Shown in pieces: positions 8,309 to 15,140 of a DNA stretch of 37,356 nucleotides (within the stretch, counting starts at the first letter, position 1; each line of letters opens with the position of its first letter). The translations under genes and the position numbers were made by a program. Source of the DNA: Elusimicrobiota bacterium (lineage in GTDB: Bacteria; Elusimicrobiota; Elusimicrobia; UBA1565; UBA9628); NCBI GenBank assembly GCA_013044195.1, contig JABEUV010000016.1:1-37356 (forward strand), written 5' to 3'. The notes under the pieces are model-generated. The model searched no databases. It was not told where the DNA came from and was given only the letters and a program-made list of their open reading frames with translations.

Positions 8309-10249
8309 TCAGACCGGCTTGCGGGCGGAGAACACGCACCATCTCCACAGGTCGCGGATTTCGCCGGAGGGCGAGATCGTGAAAGGATGAACGGCCTTGG
8401 CCTCCGCCGGGGCCTCGCGATACAAGCGGCGAATCTCGTGGCGGTGGAGGGGGGTCGTCTCGTAGCTGTCGATCCAGACGTCGATGGACTCCCAGACGTT
8501 CATCTCCTTCATCTCCAGATCGATGAATCCCGCGTCCGTCAGCAGACGCCGGAAATCCTCTTCCTGGAACATGTTGTAGATCAACGGCTGCTTCTTCTTG
8601 AAAATGCGGTACATCCACGCCGCGTCCGCCGCGCCGAACGGCAGTATTTGGCCGACGATGAACTGCCCGCCCGGCTTCAAGACGCGTCGGATCTCCGAAA
8701 CGGGCTTCTCCGGAAAAGGAAGCAGGTGCAGGACCTCACGCGTGCAGACCAGATCGAAGCGATCGGCCTCGAACGGTATTTTGTAGACGTTGCCCTGCCG
8801 CACCTCATCCAGCCGCGTGCGCGCAAGGTCCACCATTTCCGGCGTCAGATCGAGGCCCACGACGGTCTTGACCCGGCTCTTGAAAGACGCGCCCACCACG
8901 CCGCTGCCGCAGCACACATCCAGCACCGTGGCCTCCGGGCCTTGCCGGCAGAAATCCGCGTGCGCCTGCAGCAATTCGCCGTGCGTGATCCAAACGGCGG
9001 AGTCGTGCCAATTTTTGGAGCGGGCGCCGAACTGCTCCTTGTAAATCCGCTCGTCGACGTCTCGGTAGACCTGTTGGAAATAGATCTTGTCGGCGGCGCG
9101 GCGTGCCGCGATGCGGTCTCGTCGCACCTGCAGTATGCGGTCCGACACGATGCCGGCGGCTTGCGGATGCCGGCGCAGATACTCAAGAACCTGACCGCTG
9201 ACCGCGTCTTCAATGACGTCGGCGACGTCCGGGTTCGTGAGGCGGGATTTGGTTTGGCTTTCGAAATTGGGACGCGCCAGCTTCAAATTGACGACGGCTG
9301 AAAGGCCTTCCGTCGCCTCGTCGATTTCCGTGGGATCCTCGCCGCCGGTCTTGCCCATCTCCGACATGATGCGGTTGATCGCCCGCGTCAGGCCCAGCTT
9401 GAAGGCGGCGACGTGCGTGCCTCCGTGCCGGGTATTGACGCAGTTCACGTACGACCAGATCGCGGGACCGCGGCCGGTGGTCCACTGCAGCGCGGCTTCG
9501 AACATCAGGCCGTCCGCGTCCGCCCGCACCGCGATCAGCTCCGGGGTCAGCGCGCGCGCCTGGGCATTCAGCCGCGTCAGCAGCCCCGCGATCCCCGAAT
9601 CGGCACGATAGACCGAGGAAGACCCGCTTGCCTGCGCCGCCAGCACGAACTCGACGCCCGGATTCAGGAAAGCAAGCTCCTCAAGCAGCAAACGGGATTC
9701 ATCCTCGCTGAAGCCCTGAAAACCGCGGAAAATCTCCGGGTCCGGCCAGAACGAGATCCGCGTGCCGCTTCCCGCCTCCGCGCCGACCGCCTTCAACGGA
9801 TAAACGGGTTCGCCGCGCCGGAATTCCTGGACATGACGGCGGCCGTCGCGCACGATCTCGATTTTCAGCCAGGACGAAAGCGCGTTGACGCAGGACAGCC
9901 CGACGCCGTGGAGTCCCGCGCTGTAGAAGCCGGTGCCGCGCTCGAACTTCGTGCCCGAGTGCATGCGCGTCAACACCACCTCGCAGGCGGACACGCCTTC
10001 CGTGGGATGCCGTTCGACGGGTATGCCGCGACCGTCGTCCTCGACGCGGCAGAAGTCCGCTCCAAGGGTGACGACAATCCGCGAACAGGCCCCGGCCAGG
10101 GCTTCGTCGACCGCGTTATGCACCAGCTCACGCAAGAGCTGGTGCGCCCCCTCGGCGGAGACCGCCCCGATATACATCCAGGGATTACGCCGGACCGCCT
10201 CCAGCCCGGAGAGAACGACGACGTCGCCCGCCGACAGGCCGTCAGCCAC
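8309..10249 (-). CDS. GyrB-type GHKL ATPase/transducer fused to a SAM methyltransferase
   Basis: A single 646-residue frame. Residues 1-390 align with the N-terminal 43-kDa part of DNA gyrase B: GLEAVRRNPWMYIG; N-box ELVHNAVDEALAG with catalytic-type E41 and N45; DDGRGIP (71-77); HPTEGVSACEVV; the ATP-lid GLHGVG (112-117); GTRISFWPD; and the transducer QTK lysine (332-334) followed by the long helix RIAARRAADK. In GyrB the TOPRIM domain would follow. Here residues 410-646 are instead a class I methyltransferase (VLDVCCGSG at 442-450, GLDLTPEM, RRVLKPGGQF). Expected behaviour: ATP-dependent dimer clamping coupled to methylation; the target is unknown. GTG 10249 overlaps the upstream stop by 8 bp. 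DNA cleavage and religation elements are absent. Confidence 0.9.
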   Translation of the reverse strand: MADGLSAGDVVVLSGLEAVRRNPWMYIGAVSAEGAHQLLRELVHNAVDEALAGACSRIVVTLGADFCRVEDDGRGIPVERHPTEGVSACEVVLTRMHSGTKFERGTGFYSAGLHGVGLSCVNALSSWLKIEIVRDGRRHVQEFRRGEPVYPLKAVGAEAGSGTRISFWPDPEIFRGFQGFSEDESRLLLEELAFLNPGVEFVLAAQASGSSSVYRADSGIAGLLTRLNAQARALTPELIAVRADADGLMFEAALQWTTGRGPAIWSYVNCVNTRHGGTHVAAFKLGLTRAINRIMSEMGKTGGEDPTEIDEATEGLSAVVNLKLARPNFESQTKSRLTNPDVADVIEDAVSGQVLEYLRRHPQAAGIVSDRILQVRRDRIAARRAADKIYFQQVYRDVDERIYKEQFGARSKNWHDSAVWITHGELLQAHADFCRQGPEATVLDVCCGSGVVGASFKSRVKTVVGLDLTPEMVDLARTRLDEVRQGNVYKIPFEADRFDLVCTREVLHLLPFPEKPVSEIRRVLKPGGQFIVGQILPFGAADAAWMYRIFKKKQPLIYNMFQEEDFRRLLTDAGFIDLEMKEMNVWESIDVWIDSYETTPLHRHEIRRLYREAPAEAKAVHPFTISPSGEIRDLWRWCVFSARKPV

Positions 10250-10664
10250 CGGAAAGCTTCCTCAATTTTTGGACATGAGCGCGCTTCGCTTTCTCCAGCG
10301 TGTCGAACCAGCTGGCGATATCCGGAAACCCTTCCGCGCGCGCCGCCTTCGCCATCTCGGGATAGGTCCGGCCCTGCTGGCGCGCTTCGATCTGCAGAAG
10401 CGACTCCATATTTTTGAGCGTGCCGCCGACCGCCAGGCCGGAATCGGGGTCTCGCGCCAGCTTGAGAAAATCGAAGCAGCCCTGCACAAAATCCTCGCCG
10501 CCTTCGGCGATTTCTTTGAACAGCGCCGAATGCCGGTCCAAGCCTTCAAAATCCGCCAGCACGGAGAAGTAAAGGTATCGGTACGCCAGCGCCGCTTCCT
10601 CGGCGAAGGCGGCCCGAAGATTCTCGAACGTTGTGGACTTGGCGAACTCGCCCTCGTCGGACAT
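10242..10664 (-). CDS. Rubrerythrin/ferritin-like four-helix protein, probably metal-site degenerate
   Basis: A 140-residue protein resembling the erythrin domain of rubrerythrin: helix 1 NLRAAFAEEAALAYRYLYFSV, a helix with ALFKEIAEGGEDFVQGCFDFL, then IEARQQGRTYPEMAKAARAEGF and DIASWFDTLEKAKRAHVQKL. There is no C-terminal rubredoxin domain. By eye-alignment, the first Glu (E22/E23 region), one later Glu (E93) and the final His (H130) remain. The ExxH of helix 2 becomes GxxF, the second Glu of the third helix becomes Gln, and a fourth-helix Glu becomes Lys. A normal diiron peroxidase site is therefore unlikely. ATG 10664 was chosen because longer frames overlap the upstream methyltransferase. 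It sits 11 bp after that gene and overlaps the fusion gene, so it may be an accessory or structural subunit. Confidence 0.75.
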   Translation of the reverse strand: MSDEGEFAKSTTFENLRAAFAEEAALAYRYLYFSVLADFEGLDRHSALFKEIAEGGEDFVQGCFDFLKLARDPDSGLAVGGTLKNMESLLQIEARQQGRTYPEMAKAARAEGFPDIASWFDTLEKAKRAHVQKLRKLSGG

Positions 10665-10675
10665 CGATCCCGGGG

Positions 10676-11422
10676 TCAACCCTTCTTCTCGGCGCGGATG
10701 AGAAGAAAAAGCATCGTGTCGAAGATGTCGTCTTCGGTCGTCTCCACACGGTGCAGGCGCTTGAACTCCGGCGAAGACGCCCGATACGCATCGCGGATGG
10801 CCTCGCGCTCTTCCGGCCGGTTGGCGCCGTGACCGATCCAGGTGTTGACCGACTCCCGCGACAGGTGGCGAACATTCCGGGTCACGGACAGCCCGGACGC
10901 CTCCAGCGCCGCTTCCAAATCGCCGGGCATGAAGAAATTGACCCGCGCCGGGTTGCGCAGCGCCTGAATTTTGAACGCGTCGGCGCGATCTTCCGGCCCG
11001 TACGCGTTCAGGTGGCAGAAAACCGCGCGCCCGCCTGGTTTCAGCACGCGCGCGACCTCCGCCAGAGCCTTCGGAAGGTTCGAAAACTGTAGCCCTTGGC
11101 GGCAAACGCACGCGTCGATCGACCCCGAATCCAGAGGGATGGCTTCCATCGGCGACAGGATCATCCGGTCCACGTGGGCCGAAGCGGACCGAGTCATGTC
11201 CGTCGATATGTCGAGGCCGATCACTTCCTTGGCCTTGCCGCGAAAGCAGCGGGCGACCAAGCCGGTACCCGTCGCCAAGTCGAGCAACGTCTCGCCCTCG
11301 GCGATCTCGGTCAACGAGAAAATGTTTCCAAGCAATTCCGCGTCTGAAACCCAGCGCGACGACCGGTCGTATGAGCGGCTGCGCTCTTTAAAATGCTTGA
11401 GGGCTTTTTCTTTGTTGTCCAT
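10676..11422 (-). CDS. SAM-dependent methyltransferase, UbiE/Methyltransf_11-like
   Basis: 248 residues. Motif I is LLDLATGTGLVARCF (46-60), the acidic strand-2 residue is in GLDISTDM (69-76), and ARVLKPGGRAVF (124-135) is the motif after strand 5. Around the core it shares features with the methyltransferase half of the neighbouring fusion protein: a pre-motif with SRWVSDAELL versus AVWITHGELL, and a C-terminal NTWI / DVWI element followed by a similar helical tail ending in an SARK/RAEK-type strand. The two are probably paralogous. Substrate unknown; it is encoded between the RmlD-like reductase and the rubrerythrin-like protein on the same strand. Confidence 0.88.
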   Translation of the reverse strand: MDNKEKALKHFKERSRSYDRSSRWVSDAELLGNIFSLTEIAEGETLLDLATGTGLVARCFRGKAKEVIGLDISTDMTRSASAHVDRMILSPMEAIPLDSGSIDACVCRQGLQFSNLPKALAEVARVLKPGGRAVFCHLNAYGPEDRADAFKIQALRNPARVNFFMPGDLEAALEASGLSVTRNVRHLSRESVNTWIGHGANRPEEREAIRDAYRASSPEFKRLHRVETTEDDIFDTMLFLLIRAEKKG

Positions 11423-11494
11423 TGGTCTCGCGATCGCCTTGGTTCCAGACGATAGCAGAACTGCGATTCAGCGGCAAGCAAACGCGGCGACTCG

Positions 11495-12376
11495 TCATCC
11501 GGGAGCCATCGCCCGCATACGGCCCAACCCCGCATCGACCCCGATCGGCGCGGCGCCCACGGCCGCCCGAACCTTATCCGTGCGTAGCGAACTCTCCTTC
11601 GGCCTCGGCGCAATCGAGCCGAACTCGGCGGAGGAGACGGGCCGGATCAGGCGATCGTCCAGACCGAACGCGCGCGCGGCGCGCGCGGCGAACTCGGCGC
11701 GGGAAATCCGGTCGGCGCCGACGACGTGAAAAACACCCGCCTCGCCCGAAGCCGCCAGTGAGGCCGTGATCTCCGCCAGGTCGTCGCAGAAAGTCGGATT
11801 GTAGCGAACGTCGCCGGCCACGCGCATTTCCTGGCCCGCCGACAGCCGCGCGCGCACCTGGAGCACGAAGTTCTTCGGCTCGCTCTGCCAGCCGTACACC
11901 CCGGAGGTCCGGATCACCAGATTGCGCGAACTCTCAGACAGCACTCCGCGCTCGGTTTCGGCCTTCTGACGGCCATACTCGTTGATCGGCGACGGGGGGT
12001 CGTCTTCCGTGTAGAAACCCTTGGCCCCGTCGAAGACATAATCGGACGAAAAGAAGATCATGCGCGCCCCGGACTCACGGCAGGCGCGCGCGACATTCAG
12101 CGTGCCGAGGACGTTGACGCGGCGGGTTTTCTCCGGCTCACGCTCGCAGCCGTCGACGTAGGGGTCGGCGGCGGGCACGGCGACCACGTCCGGACGCCGC
12201 TCCGTCAAAGTCCTACGGATCGAATCCGGGTCGGTCATGTCCAGCGCCGAGAAATCTCCGGCCCCGAAACCGCGTCGGGAGGTCGCCGATACGTCCGCAC
12301 CGAGCGCCCGCCAGGCGCGCAGAAGCGCACCTCCGACCAGGCCCGTGCCGCCGACCACAAGTATGCGGGAAGCCAC
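11495..12376 (-). CDS. RmlD-like NAD(P)-dependent sugar-nucleotide reductase (extended SDR)
   Basis: 293 residues. Nucleotide-binding motif GGTGLVG at 9-15, then the RmlD-type FFSSDYVFDG (108-117) and the catalytic YxxxK (Y134, K138 in NEYGRQK). The C-terminal substrate lobe ends with the usual RPxxSSLRTDK segment. Family role: reduction of dTDP-4-dehydrorhamnose or a related 4-keto NDP-sugar; some homologues act as regulatory subunits of methionine adenosyltransferase (MAT2B). RmlA, B and C genes are absent here, so it may act on another NDP-sugar or keto compound. GTG 12376 follows a TAGACT hexamer by 7 nt. It is the first gene of the minus-strand set and is 72 bp from the methyltransferase. 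Confidence 0.87.
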   Translation of the reverse strand: MASRILVVGGTGLVGGALLRAWRALGADVSATSRRGFGAGDFSALDMTDPDSIRRTLTERRPDVVAVPAADPYVDGCEREPEKTRRVNVLGTLNVARACRESGARMIFFSSDYVFDGAKGFYTEDDPPSPINEYGRQKAETERGVLSESSRNLVIRTSGVYGWQSEPKNFVLQVRARLSAGQEMRVAGDVRYNPTFCDDLAEITASLAASGEAGVFHVVGADRISRAEFAARAARAFGLDDRLIRPVSSAEFGSIAPRPKESSLRTDKVRAAVGAAPIGVDAGLGRMRAMAPG

Positions 12377-12383
12377 TCCGGGA

Positions 12384-12423
12384 AGTCTAGCAAAACGCCC
12401 CGAGAGGGGGGGCCTAAAGGCCC
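12384..12423 (-). promoter_or_regulatory. Candidate -10 and inverted repeat in a divergent intergenic region
   Basis: On the minus strand TAGACT (12384-12389) stands 7 nt before the GTG at 12376; no good -35 was found. Further upstream, 12410-12423 forms a perfect inverted repeat GGGCC-TAAA-GGCCC. It lies between divergent genes and could be an operator or a small hairpin. The evidence is pattern only. Confidence 0.3.
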
Positions 12424-12444
12424 AGGCGCCAAAGCGGCTCTTCG

Positions 12445-12453
12445 TGGTATCAT
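12445..12453 (+). promoter_or_regulatory. Extended -10 candidate upstream of the transglycosylase
   Basis: TGGTATCAT fits a TGnTATAAT extended -10 with one or two mismatches. Predicted transcription start is near 12460, about 33 nt before the GTG start of the transglycosylase gene. Confidence 0.35.
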
Positions 12454-12492
12454 ACAGCCATCGACTACTTCATCCGTCGACGTCTCGCTCCG

Positions 12493-13215
12493 GTGTTCCT
12501 CGCGGTCTCGGTCGGCGCGGCCGCGCAGGGTCCGCGTGGACTCATGGTCGCCGCCCCGCGCCTCTCGGACCTGTACGCGGGCGCCCATCCCATTCTCGCC
12601 CCCGGCTCCGCCGCGACCCACCTCCACCAGCAACTTGTCGTCCCCGTCCCCATGCAGACGGCCGCCTACCGGCACACTTTCCGGACTTTGCTTGCCAACC
12701 CCAGCAAGACCGACCGCTATGACGAGCTGATCTTTAAATACGCGCTCCGCGACGGCCTGGATGCGCGCCTGCTCAAGTCGATCATGGCCGCCGAGTCCGA
12801 GTTCGATCCGTCCGCCGTCTCTCCGGCGGGCGCGCGCGGCCTGATGCAGGTCATGCCGCGCACCGCCGCCCACTTTGGGGTGTCGCCGTCGCGTCTGCGT
12901 GACCCCGAGGGGGGAATTCGCGCCGGCGCCGGCTACGTGCGCGAGCTCTTCCGCACGGCCTCGAGAGAATACCATCTCAAGGGCGTGCGCTACACCGACG
13001 CGCCGCCGTGGCTGGTTCAGCGCGTGATCGCGGCCTATCACTCGGGGCCTAAGGCGTTGCGCAGCCGCCGCTGGTATGCGTCGACGCGCGCCTACGTGCG
13101 CAAGGTCGTGCTCTACTACGATTCGAACGTGACCGACCTGCGCCGCCCGCTGGCCGCGACCCGCGCCCTGCCTGCGTTCGCGGAGACGCTGTCGTCGAGC
13201 GGGACGCTCTACTGA
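12493..13215 (+). CDS. Lytic transglycosylase (SLT domain), exported
   Basis: 240 residues. An N-terminal hydrophobic stretch (FLAVSVGAAAQG) serves as a signal, and the SLT goose-lysozyme-like domain starts at about residue 75. The catalytic Glu is in MAAESEFDPSAVSPAGARGLMQVMP (E in AAESEFD), followed by TAAHFGV, DPEGGIRAGAGYVRELF and VIAAYHSGPKAL, all in family order. Known role: cleavage of the MurNAc-GlcNAc bond in peptidoglycan with formation of 1,6-anhydro-MurNAc. GTG 12493 is the only standard start near the signal. The in-frame codons just upstream encode an Arg-rich segment (FIRRRLAP) that would make a better signal n-region, so a rarer start upstream is possible. Its stop overlaps the following lipoprotein start (TGATG). 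Confidence 0.85.
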   Translation: MFLAVSVGAAAQGPRGLMVAAPRLSDLYAGAHPILAPGSAATHLHQQLVVPVPMQTAAYRHTFRTLLANPSKTDRYDELIFKYALRDGLDARLLKSIMAAESEFDPSAVSPAGARGLMQVMPRTAAHFGVSPSRLRDPEGGIRAGAGYVRELFRTASREYHLKGVRYTDAPPWLVQRVIAAYHSGPKALRSRRWYASTRAYVRKVVLYYDSNVTDLRRPLAATRALPAFAETLSSSGTLY

Positions 13216-13637
13216 TGATGCGTCGCCGGGCGCTCTTGCTGGCCGCCGCGGTCGCCGCTTCGGCCTGCGCGGTTCCCGCACCCTGCACGCGCGCCTTGTG
13301 CCCGACGCGCGTCGAGGGCGCCTATCGACTGCACGGCTGGAAGGGCGACGCGGTCGTCACGCCGCTGACGCCGCCCCTTCCGATCACCTCCGACGTCGAA
13401 GTCCGGGTTCTTTCCGGCGACCTTGAGTTCGTCAATAACGACGCGCTGGTGCGCGCCGTCGCCGGAGCCGACTTCCATATCGAGGTTTCCACCGCGCCGA
13501 TGCCGATCCCGGAACTCTACGTCTCTTCCGGTTCCGTCATCGTCGCGCAACGCCCCGGTCAACCGTTCGTGATCATTCCTCCCGGAACACGCTGGCTCCT
13601 GCCGCGCTCGCCGAAAGCCGTCTTGCACTTGTATTAG
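13215..13637 (+). CDS. Small putative lipoprotein of unknown function
   Basis: 140 residues. The N-terminus MMRRRALLLAAAVAASAC is a typical lipoprotein signal with a lipobox-like ASAC at 15-18. The mature part is predicted beta-rich (VEVRVLSGDLEFVNND, LYVSSGSVIVAQRPG) and has several Cys near the N-terminus (CAVPAPCTRALC). I recognise no family. It overlaps the transglycosylase stop by one base, so it is probably co-expressed and works in the envelope, perhaps with cell-wall turnover. It ends 6 bp before the convergent coiled-coil gene. Confidence 0.7.
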   Translation: MMRRRALLLAAAVAASACAVPAPCTRALCPTRVEGAYRLHGWKGDAVVTPLTPPLPITSDVEVRVLSGDLEFVNNDALVRAVAGADFHIEVSTAPMPIPELYVSSGSVIVAQRPGQPFVIIPPGTRWLLPRSPKAVLHLY

Positions 13638-13643
13638 CCCGCG

Positions 13644-15140
13644 TCAGCCCTGCTGAAAGAACAGCGCCACGCTGACGATCGTCGCCACCACGCCCACGCC
13701 GATCAGCACCCAAAGCAGGAATTTGATCTCGTCGCGGGACTGGGCCGGAGGCGCGGGCGGCGGGGCCGACGGCGGAACGGAGGGATCCTCCGCCGAAGGA
13801 AGAATCGACGGCACCGGATCTCGCCGCGGCGCGGCGGCGGGCGCGGCGCCGACGTAACCCTCGACCTCCTGGGAAATAAGCCTGCGCCGCTGAGCGGACT
13901 CCTCTTTGAGGCGCTCCAGTTCCGCGCTCAACGACTCCGGTTCGGGAGCGACCGCGCGTACCGCCGAACGCTCCGCGGCGATGTCGTCGTAAAGGCGGCG
14001 GCGCTCCGCCTCCAGCGTCTCGCGCATCCGCGCCAATTCGCGCTCCGAACTCTCGCGCAGGTCCGACTTCAAGGCCTCCAATTCCGCGCGCGCGGCGCGC
14101 TCAGCCTCGACGAGCGCCAGGCGAGCCTTATCGCGCTCCTCCGCCCGCTTGCGCTCCTCAAGCTCCGCGCGAAGCTTCGCCTCGCGCGCGCTCTCGAACG
14201 CCTCCACGCCCTCGCGGCGAATCTGTTCGGCGTTTTCGATCGCCGCGTCCGCTTTATGCCGCGCGGCGGCCAGCTCCGCCTCCAGCCGGACGCGCTCTTC
14301 GTCGAAGGCGCGCTTCTGCTCGGCGCGTTCCGCTGCGCCTTTCTGAGCGGACACGGCCGCCTCGCGTCCGGCCGCGGCCTCGTCGCGAAACTTCGCCGCC
14401 TCCGCGCGCGCCGATTCCAACAGCGCCGCGACCGAGTCCCTCTCCGCTTTCAGACGCTCTGACTCGGAGCGTAGTTGGGTCAGTTCCGCGCGCAAAGACT
14501 CCACGTGCGCCTCGTGGCCTTCCACTTTGCCGCGCAGAGCCTGGTGCTGGGTGCGCGCCTCGCGCAGTTCCGCCTCGTGCGCGCGCGCCCGTTCGCCCGT
14601 CGCCGCCGCAGCCCGTTCCGCACGCTCCACGCGCGCGGCCGATGCATCGACCTGAGCCCGCAGGGCCTCCAACTCCGCCTTCGCCTTCTCCTCGCTTTCG
14701 CGCCGACGCGCCGCGTCGGGCATTAAATCGCCCAGCTCCTTCTCCAGATTCTCGCGGCGCGCGCGCTCCGCCTCCAGCGCCGTTCCCAACTGGCGCCGCG
14801 CCTCGGCCGCCACCCGCAGCGTCTCATCCAGCTCGCGCGCCAGGGCCGTGGCCGAGACCGCCTCGCGGTGCAGCGCCGACGAAGTCTGCTCAAGCTCGGC
14901 GACGCGCCGCCCCAATTCCTCCGCGCGGGCGCGCAAGCGCTCCTTGGCGCGGATCTCCGACTCCAGTTCCAGCGTACGAGACTTCAAGCGCCGGTCCAGT
15001 TCGTCGGCCCGATGCTCTTGGCGCGCGATGTCCGCGTCGCGCCTCAGCGCCGAAGCCGCCCCGGACGGACTCTCGCTGAATTCCGCCGACATTTCCGATG
15101 CCGCGGCGCGCAATGTCCCGTCATCCCTATTCGTGTCCAT
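13644..15140 (-). CDS. Tail-anchored coiled-coil protein
   Basis: 498 residues. Residues about 30-410 are almost pure Glu/Ala/Arg-rich heptads (coiled coil), followed by a Pro-rich linker (SVPPSAPPPAPPAQ) and one C-terminal membrane segment LLWVLIGVGVVATIVSVALFF that ends in QQG. With no N-terminal signal, the coil should lie in the cytoplasm with the tail in the membrane. Its ATG lies 14 bp inside the end of the giant coiled-coil gene, in another frame, so the two are translationally coupled and may form one filament or scaffold. There is no Walker motif, hence not an SMC-type ATPase. Function unknown. Confidence 0.8.
   Translation of the reverse strand: MDTNRDDGTLRAAASEMSAEFSESPSGAASALRRDADIARQEHRADELDRRLKSRTLELESEIRAKERLRARAEELGRRVAELEQTSSALHREAVSATALARELDETLRVAAEARRQLGTALEAERARRENLEKELGDLMPDAARRRESEEKAKAELEALRAQVDASAARVERAERAAAATGERARAHEAELREARTQHQALRGKVEGHEAHVESLRAELTQLRSESERLKAERDSVAALLESARAEAAKFRDEAAAGREAAVSAQKGAAERAEQKRAFDEERVRLEAELAAARHKADAAIENAEQIRREGVEAFESAREAKLRAELEERKRAEERDKARLALVEAERAARAELEALKSDLRESSERELARMRETLEAERRRLYDDIAAERSAVRAVAPEPESLSAELERLKEESAQRRRLISQEVEGYVGAAPAAAPRRDPVPSILPSAEDPSVPPSAPPPAPPAQSRDEIKFLLWVLIGVGVVATIVSVALFFQQG

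Noticed and set aside
8387-9301. Long plus-strand frame opposite the ATPase-methyltransferase gene
   Set aside because: Arg/His/Gln-rich shadow without motifs; the minus-strand frame is a clear multidomain protein.
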